Shown here one piece after another: positions 25,756 to 37,955 of a DNA stretch of 64,000 nucleotides (its first letter is position 1; the number at the start of each line of letters is the position of its first letter). This DNA is from Azolla caroliniana (lineage: Eukaryota > Polypodiophyta): NCBI GenBank assembly GCA_043228905.1, contig JBHGNT010000005.1, positions 23,188,001-23,252,000 of the forward strand, written 5' to 3'. The position numbers were made by a program, and so were the translations under genes. The notes under the pieces were generated by a model that worked only from the letters and a program-made list of their open reading frames with translations, made no database searches and was not told the origin of the DNA.

Positions 25756-26278
25756 AGGCAAAGAACCTGTGGGTTTAGGGTTTAGGGTTGGAGGTTCGAG
25801 TCTCCCCGCACCAACATACATGTGGTACCTAAAAAGGGCGGTTTGTGCCCGTAAGTGACAACGACAAAGATGGTGACGGTGACAACAATGACGGTTTCGA
25901 CGATGAAGAAGGTAAAATGTAGCCTGTCTACAAGTTGCATGATGGAACGTGGTGCGAGTCTCATCATATCCTAGAGGTCATCCTGTCCATGTATCTCACT
26001 CGTACCATTCGGTACACCCCCTGATGGACTATGTACTGCTAATAAAACATGACTTCGTGTGAGTTGTAGCCTTCGGGCGAGCCAAAGATAAAAAATACTA
26101 AAGTAGTATAAAAAAAAAGAAAAAAAGAAAAAGAAAAAGAAAAGGCAAACAACATTCCTCAATTCATTAGTTGTTAAACTTTCAATATAAGTATTATTTC
26201 ATACTTTGAGATGGTAGGAGGTGGTTAATGCAATAAAAGAATAACCCTAGTTGTATGGAATTTCTTAATGCTATTTGC

Positions 26279-26582
26279 ATCCTCATTGCCAATGTTTCGT
26301 ATCAACATTAATGAAACATTCTTTATTGATGTTCTTTCAAACACAATATATGCTTCTAGGCCCTATTGGTCATTATGGTGATCACTCATCACCATATAAC
26401 TCAACAAATTCCAGCATAACACTTGAATGAATCCTCATTGCCAATGTTTCGTATCAACATTAATGAAACATTCTTTATTGATGTTCTTTCAAACACAATA
26501 TATGCTTCTATGCCCTATTGGTGATTATGGTGATCATTGATCACCATATAACTCAACAAATTCCAACATAACACTTGAATGA
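26279..26582. repeat. Tandem duplication, two ~152-bp copies
   Basis: A block starting ATCCTCATTGCCAATGTTTC at 26279 is repeated at 26431 with few differences, ending in CATAACACTTGAATGA. No coding content. A short A/G-rich tract precedes it at about 26108-26145. Confidence 0.9.
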
Positions 26583-28600
26583 TTTTGCATCACAACTTCA
26601 ATGATTGCAACAATAATTAGTGAGTCGTGTGAGGTTTAACCTACCATAATACTCCATTTCATGTTAATAGTTTGTTTAAAACTAATTTTTATCTACTAGG
26701 TGTTGTTGAAGTGCAAAGAAAAACGAGGAAATCTAAATGAGCTATTTTCATACCAAAGGCAATGATGAAATTTGAATGTTACCTCCTTGGCAAGGTAAAT
26801 TGGGTTCTACAAGAGAACATTCTAAAGAAATGAATCATGCCATTCTTATTGATGATGATGGTAAATGTTTGTGGCTGTAAGTGGTGTCATTAGCTAACCA
26901 CTCTTCAAGGGTCACTTGTAATCCACATGGATGTGATGGTTTAATTCGTAACAATGGTGGTAGTCACTAATTGACAATAGGTAGCATTTATGAACTATGA
27001 CTATGACCCATGACTTGATTCGACTTTGTTTGGTGAAAATCACTTAATTCACTTAATAGACCATAGCTAAAATCCCTTAGGCACAAAAGAAAAGTTGGCA
27101 CCAATAAATAAATAAAAGATAATTTATTTATATGTAAAAGACACAATGGTGCAAGTGTGCATAAGACTAATATTGGATGATTAGGAGCATGACTCTACTG
27201 ATGATGATTGTATGAGGAGTGAGACTCTACTATGATGTTAAGATGAGGCTAATGCTAAACTAATAGGTTTTACATGTACTTTAATTATTGACTAGCTTTT
27301 GACTTACCACTATTTGATTCTCCACAATCATTTTCCTCTCTTCTTACATAAGGGGAGAGAAGAGTAACGACCATATTGTCATGCTTGCATGTATAATGAT
27401 AAAGTCCGTTCGATTCCTTAAAGTATAAGCTTACATGCCATTAAGTACTTGACTCCGATTGTTAGAATATACCAAACGCTCATTAATTAAAGTGTATTCT
27501 AGTAACCCTCGGCCCCTTTATAAGTATCAATGTTCTAGTTAGACATTAAGATTAGTTATATAATTACAAGTTCGTCAAATGTTCAACAACATGGCATGTA
27601 CGTTTTCGTGAAACCGAGATTCCACGATATCAAAACAATGTTAAAAATCTTGGGAAAGATATTTTCCGTCTGGAGCTTGCAACAAGGAATGTGTATGATT
27701 TTACAGTTCGTGAATTGGAGTTCGGAATCCCAAGATACAGCCTCCGGAAGAATCAATGCTAGTTTCAAGATTACTACGGACAAAAATATAAGTATATAAA
27801 AAAGGGGGAGTTTGATATAAAATAAGGACAATTTTGTATTTTTTATATTTTTGAATTTATAAAAAATTATTATAAAAAAAAAAACAACCTTCCATGCATG
27901 AGGTGGTTTGTAAACTGCCTCAAGGAAGGTGGTTGGGCGGTTGACCCCCTTATAAAAGCATGGTTGAAGTGAAGGGAGAGGAGAATAGAGGAAAGTGAGT
28001 GAAGGAGCTCATGAGGGTAGAGAAGGTGCAGGAGGGGAAGGTAGTAGAGGCTCTACATGATTGTTGCTCTACATTGAGGTGTGTGTCATGGTCTTGCTCT
28101 ACATGATTGTTGGTTTACGTGGACAAGGTGATAGTTTGGTGGTAGTTGTAATATGTTTGGGTGGGTGGTTGATGCATCGGGGTTTCAAGGGTGTATTTGT
28201 CTCTAAATTGATGAGGAGTGGTTCAACTTTCTCATTCAAGCTAGGCTCAATGCATACCTTGATTTCCATAGGTCTTATGCAAGATGTTCAGTGTCTAAGT
28301 TTTGACCAAGCTTGATGTAGAAAATTTCCTATATCTTGCCTTGATCTCTAGTTGGAGCTTGGCTACTTCATTGATATCTAGGAAGTAGACCACTTTTTCA
28401 ACCATTTGACAATTGTCGTGGTCAACATGGAAAGGATTCAATCACCCAATCCTTTAGAGTACAAAGAAACAATATGTGTGATCCACAATCATAGTGATAT
28501 GGTAGGAGGTGATGTGTGCATAAGGTAGCTAATGCAAGTTTTCTAAGCTTGTTAATGACAACATGCTTCTCTCATAGAGACATTGTTGCGAAGTTATGCA
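26583..28600. other. Intergenic, no supported gene
   Basis: Mostly AT-rich without recognisable motifs. Around 27940-28320 the plus strand has a TATA-like CTTATAAAAGC followed by a short open frame (28061-28315, hydrophobic start) that matches nothing I know; it may be an element flank. Confidence 0.35.
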
Positions 28601-28639
28601 CGTGCGTGTGAAATTTGAACGGGACCATCGGAGACTTGA

Positions 28640-28895
28640 ACTGAGGAGGATGCTAAGACTATGAGGGTCTGGACATTTTGAGACTCGAAGGCTCATCGGA
28701 ATCGAAAGATCTTGGGAATCGAAAGCTCTTCAAACTCGAATGCTTGTCGGACTCAAGGGTTCCTTAGAGTCAAAGGATCACCAGAGTTGAAGCCTCCTCA
28801 GACTCAGAGGCTTGCCAAAGTCAAAAGCTCCTCATAGTCGAAGGTTCTCCAGACTCGTTGAAGACTCCATAGAGTTGAAACCTCTCTAGAATTGA
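28640..28895 (+). repeat. Short imperfect repeat array, GACTCGAAGG-type units (left of LINE)
   Basis: About twelve units of 18-22 bp follow the theme AGACTCGAAGGCTCCTC with substitutions. A matching stretch with the same theme lies at 33240-33330, on the other side of the LINE. Confidence 0.65.
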
Positions 28896-29002
28896 AGGGA
28901 AGCTAAATTAGAATTAGAATTAGAATTTTTATCGTCCATAAAGAGGCCAATTTTGACCTATGGGACTAGAGTATACATGTGTTCTTGATATGTGTCTCCT
29001 TC

Positions 29003-32000
29003 CTAAGAAGGGGTATTCATACATTGAAGCACAAAGTCTCTATGTGTGAATAAAGCATACACATATGAGCTCAACCTTCTCGGTGGTCTTGTACGTATGG
29101 CACTTAAGTTATCACTCCCTCTTAGTATGTCAACATATCTTGAACGAATTGCACTATATGTTGAGCATGTGAAGAGCAAGTGACATTCATCCTCTACCAT
29201 GCCTTCATTGCATACTTTGCATGTCTTTAAATTAGTTACAGTTTGATACCATGATGCAACTTTAATGCCTAACTTGTGAGATCGAGTGCAAAGTAGTGTA
29301 AGGGCTCTACAAGCATTACTACTCATATTGGTAATGAGATAAGGTTGGATACGATCAATAGGCATTCTTGCTTTATATTGAGACCAACATTGCGGGTTGA
29401 CATTTGTAATGTAGTATTCTAGCTTTGTCCTCTTCGCATCTTCCCACTTCATCCTTAATGATTCCACCAACCTTTCCTCAATCATTACATATTGCATAAC
29501 ATTGCCTGAAAGCTCTAAAAGATAATCCAAACCCCATCTTCTAAACCATTTCCTTATGTCAACAACCCATCCGGATGAGAGAATCTTACTTTTATGATTC
29601 TTTTGTAGCTTACATCCAACATTCCAAGAAAGATGTGGTAATCGATGATTCGACATATTCTTGACTTTTGTAATGTATTTATATACTTTTTGGAGTGCCA
29701 ATAGTTCTATGGGTCGAACACCTGTTTCCAAGAGCATAACCTGGTAAGAGGTAGCGCATTTAACTCCTAATTGCCTCCTTAAAGACATCTTTTGAATTTT
29801 CTCAATCTCATTCCATGCATTAAGAGAGATGGTGCCACCCCATACTTCTACTCCATAAAGCAATACTTGAGTTACCATGGCATTGAACAACATTAGTTTT
29901 ACTTCCCATCCACAAGTATCACTTTGGTTGCTTTGGTTCTCCAAAAGGTAATACGATTTCCAACAGGCTTGGAGCCTGGAATCAAAGCATGCACTCCATT
30001 GATTTGTGGCAGGCAGGTACATCAATACCAAGATATTTAAAGCTTTGAACAAATTGTATATGTTCACCTTTATATGTCAGCATAGGGTAATGATGAGGTT
30101 GGATGGTTTGCACTACCATCATTTTTGTTTTCTCCACATTCACTGCTAGTCCACTACTATGACAAAATTCTTCTAATACCCCAAGTAAATTTTGCATACA
30201 ATCAACATCATATGAGAAGAGCACCACATCATCAACATATAGAAGCAATAAGATAACATGTTGCATCAATTTGGGAGCATTCAATCCTTCTTCTCTTGCA
30301 ACCTTATTTACCACCTTTTCTAATTTATCAATACATAAGCCAAAAAGTGTGGGTGATAGTGGACATCCTTGCTTGACCCCCATGTTACTTAAAAAGTACT
30401 TTGAGAATCCAGTATCCATTTTTAGTTGGCATTTAACTTGTTCATATAGGCGTGCAATAACAACTTGGTACTCTAATGGCATATCAATCTCTACCATTCT
30501 ATTCCAGAGCTCACTTTGTGGTACAGTATCAAAAGCTTTCTTTCCTTGTAGTCGACTGTCTTCCATGAGTACTCTCAATGTGACCAAATGATCCACAGTG
30601 GAGTGTTTTGGTCTAAATCCTGCTTGCCCAAGTGTTGTTTTGCTTGTACTTTCAGTCCATGTGCTTATCTTTTGCTCCATAATAGTGCTATATAATTTAG
30701 CAATAGTTGAGCTCACCATTATTGTACGATAATTTGATACTTGATTCTTATCTCTGGCTTTAAATATTGGTTTAATCCAATTCATAAGCCAATCATTTGG
30801 AAATCCTTGTTTTATAGCTTGATCTATAATTGTCATTATCCAATGACGAGTATGTGGCATTGTCCATTTTAAAAGCTCACTTGAGATGTACGTTGCATCC
30901 GCTGCTTTCCCACTCACCATCTTCTTTATTCCCTTATTGACATCATCAATATCGGTACATGTAGTGCACGGTGTTTCAATTTTCTCAACCATAGGAGCCA
31001 CACCTTCATGCATATATAACCTTTGTACATAGTCTAACATCTCTTCATTTGTAAAGTGGCCTTTCACATATTCTTTCTTACCCTTGAGTTGTCCCCATGC
31101 TAATTTTGGTTTGAGCTTAAACAAGTTTTTCTTTTTCATCTCTTGCATTTGGAAATATCTTCTTTTCTTTCTCCTCACTACTTTCTTATACAGGTGTCAT
31201 GCAACAATCTTTTCATTTTCCCCCTCAATGGACTTAAACCATTTGAGATACATCTTACATTCATCGTCGAACCAAGAATTATATGGAAAACTACACATCT
31301 TATGCCCACCCATATGCCTCTTAAAGTATTGATACCCAACCTTAAGGATGATATCCTTCAAATGTCGCCAATTTTCTTTAACATCGTTGCTTAGAGAAAA
31401 ATTTAACAAATGGTACATCTTAGCTTTTTCGTAGCAAGGTCGGATGATACATCTTTTTTCATCTTTCACTCCATGGCATTTATTGGTGAAATGTGGAATT
31501 GCAAGCTCTAGGTACAATGGCTTGTGGTCTGAGTCCGGAGATAGAGAACCAACTTTAAACACATTCACCAATGATAGATCACATGCCAACATTAATGCGT
31601 AATCAACCACACTTCCTCCACACGAGGATGGTAAACATGTGAGCACATTTGTCAATGGGAATGCCTTTATACCATTTAGGATAATCAAGTTTGTACAATT
31701 TAACATATGTATCAAAAGTTTTCCATAATTAGACATGACACAATCCTCTGAGTCACGCAATAAACAATGTTCTACTACATTTTCTTCAAATGTCTCCACA
31801 TTTTGGAAAATTCCAACTCTTGCATTGAAGTTTCCCATAATTAAAACTTTACCAAGATTCTCAAATGAAAGTATATCATGGCATAATTTTGTAAAAGGAT
31901 CATCAGAATCTAACCCAAACCTACTATAGTAGTTTGAGTCTTTGTGAGGAATGTAACATGCAACTATATACAACTTCTCTTTCCCCAAATTAACCTCTAT

Positions 32001-32303
32001 CCATATGTATCTCTTATAGTCATCATATTTGCATACTTTGATACAATTATCTAAGCTCTCATGGTAGATACATGCTATCTCGGCACACCCAATATTCCCT
32101 TTGGAGTGAGGCCATATCGATTTTATGAGGTAATCATCTATCTTAGGTATACATTTTGCCTCATGCTCCCATGTTTCGGCCAAAAATATAATATTCATAC
32201 CTTGAGCTACATCATTGAGTCCTAAACCCTTATTCCATGGATATCCTCGACAATTCCAAAACATTACTTTCAATCGTGAATCACTTATAGTTCCATAGGT
32301 CAT
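29003..32303 (-). pseudogene. LINE ORF2: endonuclease, reverse transcriptase, zinc finger
   Basis: Endonuclease (32303-31197): WNCRG, AETWE, GNFNAR (normally GDFNAR), VVDYALM, SDHKPL. An in-frame TGA at 31197-31199 separates it from RT (31196-29982): AGFRPKHSTVDH, GVKQGCPLSPTLFG, LLLYVDDVVLFS, FKYLGID. Motif A is damaged: RLQGKKAFDTVP lacks the residues, including the first catalytic Asp, that normally stand before KKAFD. A doubled TGCC near 30008-30017 shifts frame into the C-terminal part (to 29003), which carries CKVCNEG...ECHLLFTC, a CxxC-H-C finger typical of LINE C-termini. Several changes fit G:C to A:T decay. Confidence 0.85.
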
Positions 32304-32309
32304 TGCTTG

Positions 32310-33125
32310 CTATGCCTTTTGATTTGCTTTCCTAGATGCATATGCTTGCCTTCTATGTTCTTGCTCTTGTGGAGTTCTATCCTCCGTTACAAAAAAACTT
32401 GTCCCTTTTAAGTACACCTTACTACTATCTAGAATCATTGCCCTTTTACGTTCATCAAGGATTGTACAAACAATAGCTCGAGATAACTTTCCCTCTAGTT
32501 TCTTTTTGCCAACCCTATGTGTGGCATATACAATAACATCTCGCATAGCAAAGTGATCTTCAAAGAATTTCGTAATATTCTCTCCAAGAGATAATACATT
32601 CTCTGTTTCATTCTCTTACATACCTCTAATGACAATATTATTCTTTCTTCTTTCGATTTTATATTGCTCCTTTGCATCTAACACATCCATGGTATTAGAA
32701 TGCCTTTGCGTGATTTTAGGTGTTTCTTTCAAGAGAACATCTTTCCACCTTGTCATGATCATATCTTCCTTCCCTTCAATTGTAGATTTTATTTTGGCAT
32801 TTGCCTTCACCAAAATCTCTTTTTCTACTTCAACACTCAACATTTTTCTTTCTATTTCAGGCATTTGATTATCTTGCATTTGAATAGTCATGTTCTTCAT
32901 TGCATGTAGTTCTTCACGCAAAGCTTTAATCTCTAACTTTTGCATTTCCATTGTCTGTTGAAGAGTTAATTCTCTCTCCTTATAACCATACATTTCGCTT
33001 TGCATATGTATCACTATTTCTTGCAATGAGATATACATAATTGTCATCTTTTCCATTGACAAAGTATACATTTGATTGTTTGGGCTTTCAATCACATCAT
33101 CATTGACTTTTAGTCCTCTTGGCAT
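32310..33125 (-). pseudogene. LINE ORF1, nucleic-acid-binding, broken
   Basis: 33125-32616 encodes a Lys/Glu-rich, coiled-coil-like region ending KIERRKNNIVIRGM, the start of the RRM-like block seen in L1 ORF1 proteins. After a stop at 32616 the rest continues in another frame (32546-32310: RDVIVYATHRVGKKKL...RRQAYASRKANQ). Confidence 0.65.
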
Positions 33126-33239
33126 ATTTACTATTAATAAAATGAAAGAAGAAGTAGAATGTACCTTTCAATCGATTTAGGGTTTCAAAATCTACCTTGA
33201 GTTTGAAGAACCGCAGGGCAAAGAGGGATGCAAATGAAA

Positions 33240-33330
33240 ATGCTCATAACTTCCAAAGGAGACTCGAAGATAAGGAGAGTCAAAGGTAAGGTGGACTCGA
33301 AGGCTCTTTAGACTCAAAGCATCTTCTTTG
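33240..33330 (+). repeat. Short imperfect repeat array (right of LINE)
   Basis: GGAGACTCGAAGAT, GGAGAGTCAAAGGT, GTGGACTCGAAGGC and TTTAGACTCAAAGC follow one another with the same theme as the 28640-28895 array. Confidence 0.55.
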
Positions 33331-34225
33331 TCTGCTTTCACCAAAATTCGTGTAACTTTATCTCCCAAGCTCGGAATTTTGAGTTAAAAATCCCGATATG
33401 ATCCTTGTGGCGAAGCCTTCATATAAATACTCAAACAAGGATTTACAGAAACAAGAGAAAAATATATTGCATTAAATTTTTGTAAGCATGAGTAAGTTGA
33501 TGAGGGTGGATATACGTGAATGAGAAAATGTCTTGACTCCGTTACATAGAGTGAACAAGCAATAGAAGAAAGATAGAAAGAAGATGGGAATAAATGGAAA
33601 GGATAATATCACAAGTAGGGCCTTGGGGGATATCCTCGAGTTTCAGTAAAGACATTTCAACAAACGATGAGCATGTCGCCTTTTGTCATTGTTGATCTGG
33701 TAGGCCCTCTTGATTCACAACCCCAACTTTCTCTTTTCGGATTTCGACAACACTTTCGCGTCTTTAACTTTCTCCTTCTCCCCAAAAAAGTAGCTCTCTT
33801 CACCTTTTATAGGATTTGAGGGACTCTCTCCCAAATAAAAGTGCGTGTTTTAATTTTTGCATTTTTGCATGCACCAAATTTGTTTTCTTTTTTCTTGCAT
33901 GCCCTACCTTTCCTTTTGGCATGATGTTAAATTTGAACATGGGCTCATTCTTATAGGCCTTGAATATATGCAACTTTATGGAAATGTGTATGTGCATATG
34001 AATTGTGAGCAAAAACATTGGGGGCTTGAACGATGGTAGTTGAAGATGTCTTTAGAGTTTGTTGAAGTCGAATGTCCAAGATGGTGCAAAGGTGTGAACC
34101 CAATTATTTCTCCATTCAATATACGTGAGAAAGAAATAAGAAGAACGAAAGATATATTAACATCTTCTAAGACCAAAATTTTCCCATGAGATAAATTATT
34201 ACAATAACGAGATGTGTATAGAATT
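33331..34225. other. Intergenic, no supported gene
   Basis: Contains a TATA-like CATATAAATACTC near 33420 and AT-rich sequence. Short open frames show no motif. Confidence 0.35.
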
Positions 34226-34227
34226 GT

Positions 34228-35364
34228 GGTGTACCTTTTTGCCACCTTTTTAGCAAGCATGTCTGCATGCATTAGTTGGTAGGAAAACCAACCCAAATGG
34301 GTATCTCTGTATCAACTATTAATTAAGCAGGAAGTAAGAAGCAAGACAGTCTAGTTCAAATCCTCTCTATGTGCATTTCACATACTGGGGTACAATCTCA
34401 GTCGATACTCCGTCGCTTCGTTCATGGCCTCCCAACTTTTACACAAGGTAAATTTTCAACATGGTTGCCCCCTCCAACTCTTATTTGATCAAGGTCCCCA
34501 GTTCAACAGGGATGTACTCAAAGCCGTTGCAACTCAACTAGACGTCCAACAGGTATTTATGTCCGCACACCACCCACAAATGAATGGCCTCACCAAACGC
34601 CTTAGCAAAACCCTTAGGAAAGAGATTGTCACTTCCATCCATCCACTCCACGAAACCTAGGATCAAATCTTGTCATTTGTGACCCATGCCTACAACACGT
34701 TCGTACAAGCGTAAACTAGGATCAACCCCTTTCAAGCACTCTATGGGCGTGACCCTCGCCTCCCACTAGAGTTGTCCATCAACGTTCATTATAGACTAGC
34801 CCATATGGATGGTGCCACTTGGGGGATCTATCTCCAACAAATGCTCCCACTACTTCGACGAGCCAACTCCCGAAACTTGCAGGTCGCATAACAACGCCAA
34901 AAGCAGCATTGTGACATGGGTCAAATCACCTCGCCTTATTCTGTGGGAAACAAAGTCCTTGTTTACTTCCCAATCCATCGACGCGGTCTCAACGAATGTC
35001 TCATGCACCCCTGGATCGGCTTGTTCACCATAGTTCACGCCATCATATCCACTACTACCTACTTTGACACGATTCCAACGGCCGAGTCACCTCTGTCCAC
35101 ATTGCTCGCATCAAACTCTATGCCACCCTGGGCCCATCTATTGGCACCCTCCTTTAACAGTGTCGTAAAACTCCTTGTTTCTCTCATGGGGGAAATGTGG
35201 TGTACCTTTGTGCCACCTTTTGAGCAAGTGCAAGGCTTCATGTTGTGGTGCACCTTTGTTCCTATGTGCCATCTTTTTAGCAAGTATGTATGCATGCATT
35301 AGTTGGTAGCCAAACCAACCCAAATGGGTATCTCTGTACCAACTCCTCTCTATGTGCATTTCCC
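34228..35364 (+). mobile_element. Internally deleted Ty3/gypsy element flanked by short direct repeats
   Basis: Direct repeats at 34228-34383 and 35251-35364, with a partial extra start at 35196, share TGTGGTG(T/C)ACCTTT, TTTTTAGCAAG, TGCATGCATTAGTTGGTAG, CCAACCCAAATGGGTATCTC and CTCTATGTGCATTTC. They begin TG and behave as short LTRs. Between them lies only the integrase 3' half. Gag, protease and RT are missing. Confidence 0.65.
34424..35170 (+). pseudogene. gypsy integrase core and C-terminal part, degenerate
   Basis: LLFDQGPQFNRDVLKAVATQ, QQVFMSAHHPQMNGLTKRL and TLRKEIVTS are the integrase D and E region. After a TAG at about 34660 the sequence continues (TSVQA-like, FQALYGRDPRLPLEL) through further frame changes to YSVGNKVLVYFP in the C-terminal domain. 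Confidence 0.75.
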
Positions 35365-35470
35365 CCAATCATTGAAAATAAAATTAAGAAAACATAATTA
35401 AATTTGTTATAACGTGGCACAAAAGTGTGATGGGGTGTAGCATATTCTATAAAATCCAAATTACAAACTT

Positions 35471-35549
35471 GTCAAGAGTGGGATTTGAACCCATGCCCTT
35501 TCGGACCAATACCTAAAACTGGCACCTTAGACCACTCGACCATCTTGAC
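35471..35549 (-). tRNA. tRNA-Leu (anticodon UAG)
   Basis: The minus strand folds as a class II tRNA: acceptor GTCAAGA pairs perfectly with TCTTGAC, with A as the next base (35470). The anticodon stem is CCAGT/ATTGG with loop TTTAGGT, giving anticodon TAG. A long variable arm (GGTCCGAAAGGGC) is present, and the T-loop is TTCAAAT. The T-stem has one A-C mismatch and the D-stem relies on G-U pairs. A TTTT run follows about 15 bases downstream. No intron. It could be a functional nuclear gene or one starting to decay. Confidence 0.8.
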
Positions 35550-36125
35550 TTTAAGAAATATACTTAAGACTATAGTTTCTTAAGAACTATACTTTATTAT
35601 CTAACAATGGCCAATCCCCAATGGGCTTGTAATTAGGAATTGGCAACGGTTCGGTTTTTGTAATTAGTATCTAATGCACATCTTTGCCTTCGAAGTGCAT
35701 GAAGTCAACCAAAACCTATCAAGCATTGTGATTCAAGATGGAATGGATTCAACTATTCTCAACACTTGATTAGATATTGTAAGCATTTGCTACTAGCTTA
35801 TTGTTGAACTTCAAGAGTGATCTTCTTAGATGGTGAGTCGATTGAGTCCATATCCATGGATATATGATTATTACAATGTGACAATAAATGAGTAAATGCA
35901 AGCATTGCTATTAAGAGGGTTAGGCACTTTGAGCCACTCATGTAGTTACAAATTATAGCAACACAAATAACCATTATTACATACTTCGTATATGATTCCA
36001 ATATTCTATTGTGATTATATGATCAATAAACTCATGAGTAATAGCCTTGTCATTTATGATACAACTCAAGACATCTCTTGACTTTATGTATTGTCAGTAT
36101 ATCATTAGAGTTTAATTCGACTAGG
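35550..36125. other. Intergenic, nothing recognised
   Basis: AT-rich with no coding or repeat structure I can support. Confidence 0.4.
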
Positions 36126-36129
36126 CTAG

Positions 36130-37150
36130 TCATCCATAGTCACTCCGGATCGCGTCTCCCGAATTTTGAATCTGATTTGGGTTGTGTTCAAACTCGGCTA
36201 AAACGAATTCGGGTGAGCTAGTCTGTTGCACCCAACCATTGTTCGTAGCCAACTCTGAATAATTGGGTGTTTGCAATATTGATTTGGTTACCTGTAGGAG
36301 AGTGGTCTGAGTCGGGTCGTCCTCGATTCCACTCGGATTGCCGGCCACTCTCTTTCCTCTTGATCAACCAACAATCTGAAACATTGTGGCCAAGTTTTTT
36401 GTAGTGTGTGTAGAATTCGCCTGATTGGCCTGTTCTTGATTTCGATCGTTGCCGGTCTCCCCTTGTTTTTGATCAGTTGGTATTCTGACCGGTTTTGTCG
36501 GCTTGTTCTCTCATTCGACTCTATCGGTCGAATGACTCGGTCAAGTGATGGGCTTCTGCCGATTCATTGATGGTAAGTCCCATCGATTTTCGTCGAATGT
36601 CCTCGGTGAGGACTTGGCTGATCGTCTCATCCAGATTTAGGATCGGTCGGCTATTGGCGTATGTCATGTAGAATACCTCCCAGCTCGCCGGCAAGCTCGA
36701 TAGGAGGGCAAGGGCTTTCACTTCTTCTTCGAAGTTGATCCCTTATGAGGAGAGTTCTGACAACACCCAATTGAAGGTGTTGATGTGGGAGGTAGCCAGA
36801 TCAGACTCTCTCATCTTCATGTTGAACATTTGTTTTATCAAAATCAGTTTTGAAGATGAGAACTTTTTCTCTTACACGGCTTGTAGTTTCTCCCACAGTG
36901 AGAATGTTGTTGTCTCTTTTGCCATATTGAAGTAGATGTTTTCGGCCAAATGCATTTGGATGGTGGAGTGTATGATTTTGTTTGTAGATCTCCACTCTTT
37001 GGCTATCATCGAGGAAGGTTTTTCATTGTGTCGAATGGCTTCGACTTGTCTTGTGATGATCAACACGTCCTGCATCATCTCCTTCCAAAGGGCAACATTT
37101 TTGCCATCGAATTTTTTGATTTCATCTCCTGATTTGGATGTTGGAGCCAT
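36130..37150 (-). pseudogene. Copia gag, degenerate
   Basis: Starts MAPTSKSGDEIKKFDGKNVA at 37150 with the KFDG...W block typical of copia gag. It is interrupted near 36872 and continues as LALLSSLPASWEVFYMTYAN (36721-36521) and EDIRRKSM. The 36348-36130 piece lacks a clear zinc knuckle. Confidence 0.7.
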
Positions 37151-37251
37151 GTTCTTCTTTGAATGTGAAATTTTATTGACCTGGTCTTTTTCCTTTCAAC
37201 CTTTTTTTGTTGTCTGTTGCCGCCGAGTAGCAAGTCGGCTCTGATACCAAT

Positions 37252-37686
37252 TGTTGTGGATATGTATGCGGAAACGTATGTGAGAACCTGTAGATTCGTA
37301 TTCGACAAACAACATAGAAGAATTGGACAGAAAGTAGACACGATTTCCACTTTAATGGAAGCTTTGATTATTGTTACGTTTTCTCTCACTCACTCTCTTA
37401 GAGACTCAATGTACAAGATGATCAAGAGACCCTCTTTACAATGTTAGGTTATCGCTTATATACTAAGCCCTAACTCTTTAGACGAGTTCACACTATGATA
37501 CAAAGTGGAAGGAGTCAGCCTTTTATGCCAACATCATTCAGTGCTTCTTAACTTTGCACTCTCTGTTCACTCACCTTCTCACGCGCTCTTGCTATTTTCT
37601 ATCTTCTTCACTTCATGCAGATAATAATCTCACTACTATACATACATACATACATACATACATACATACATACATACATACATACA

Positions 37687-37722
<36 letters not shown>

Positions 37723-37815
37723 TATTCGACCATTCGGCCGACTCTTGTTTGGCCTCTCGGCCGATTTCGGCTTTTCAGCCGTCTCCCCCATCAAGAGGGA
37801 TAGTCTTTCATAACA
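37252..37815 (-). repeat. LTR of copia relic 1, with (CATA)n microsatellite
   Basis: Ends are TGTT and AACA on the minus strand, and a TATA box (TATATAAG, minus) lies near 37455. A pure (CATA)n run of about 19 units, followed by TATATATA, fills roughly 37638-37725. Confidence 0.6.
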
Positions 37816-37955
37816 CTTACATGGTATCTTGAGCATCTGAATCTCAATGTTGCAGTCTTCTACTGCCAAAACTTAAGCACATATTACTTAAGATAAGCAC
37901 AATACTATGTAGGAAAAGAAAAAGAGAGATAGAAGAAGAGAAAAGAGAGAGTGAG

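Larger units (their letters stand above)
28896..33200 (-). mobile_element. Nearly full-length non-LTR retrotransposon (LINE), inactive
   Basis: On the minus strand the order is ORF1 (33125-32310), endonuclease and RT ORF2 (32303-29003), then a 3' tail ending in (TTCTAA)n at about 28900-28930. ORF2 joins an APE-type endonuclease, an RT with YVDD and a C-terminal CCHC-like finger, which places it in the L1-like LINEs. It carries an in-frame stop, a 4-bp insertion and a deletion in RT motif A, so it cannot move. A relative lies in helicase intron 6. Confidence 0.9.
36130..37815 (-). mobile_element. Copia element relic 1: LTR, primer site and gag
   Basis: Reading on the minus strand: LTR 37815-37252 (TGTTATG...ACAACA, about 564 bp), primer site TGGTATCAGAGC at 37249-37238 (perfect for initiator-Met tRNA), then gag from 37150 downward. 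The pol region and 3' LTR are missing. Confidence 0.75.

Noticed and set aside
28061-28315. Plus-strand ORF with hydrophobic start after a TATA-like box
   Set aside because: No recognisable motif, no homologue known to me and no splice partners; kept only as a note in the intergenic entry.
37554-37869. Open frames with Thr-Tyr-Ile-His repeats
   Set aside because: They are the (CATA)n microsatellite inside the copia LTR.
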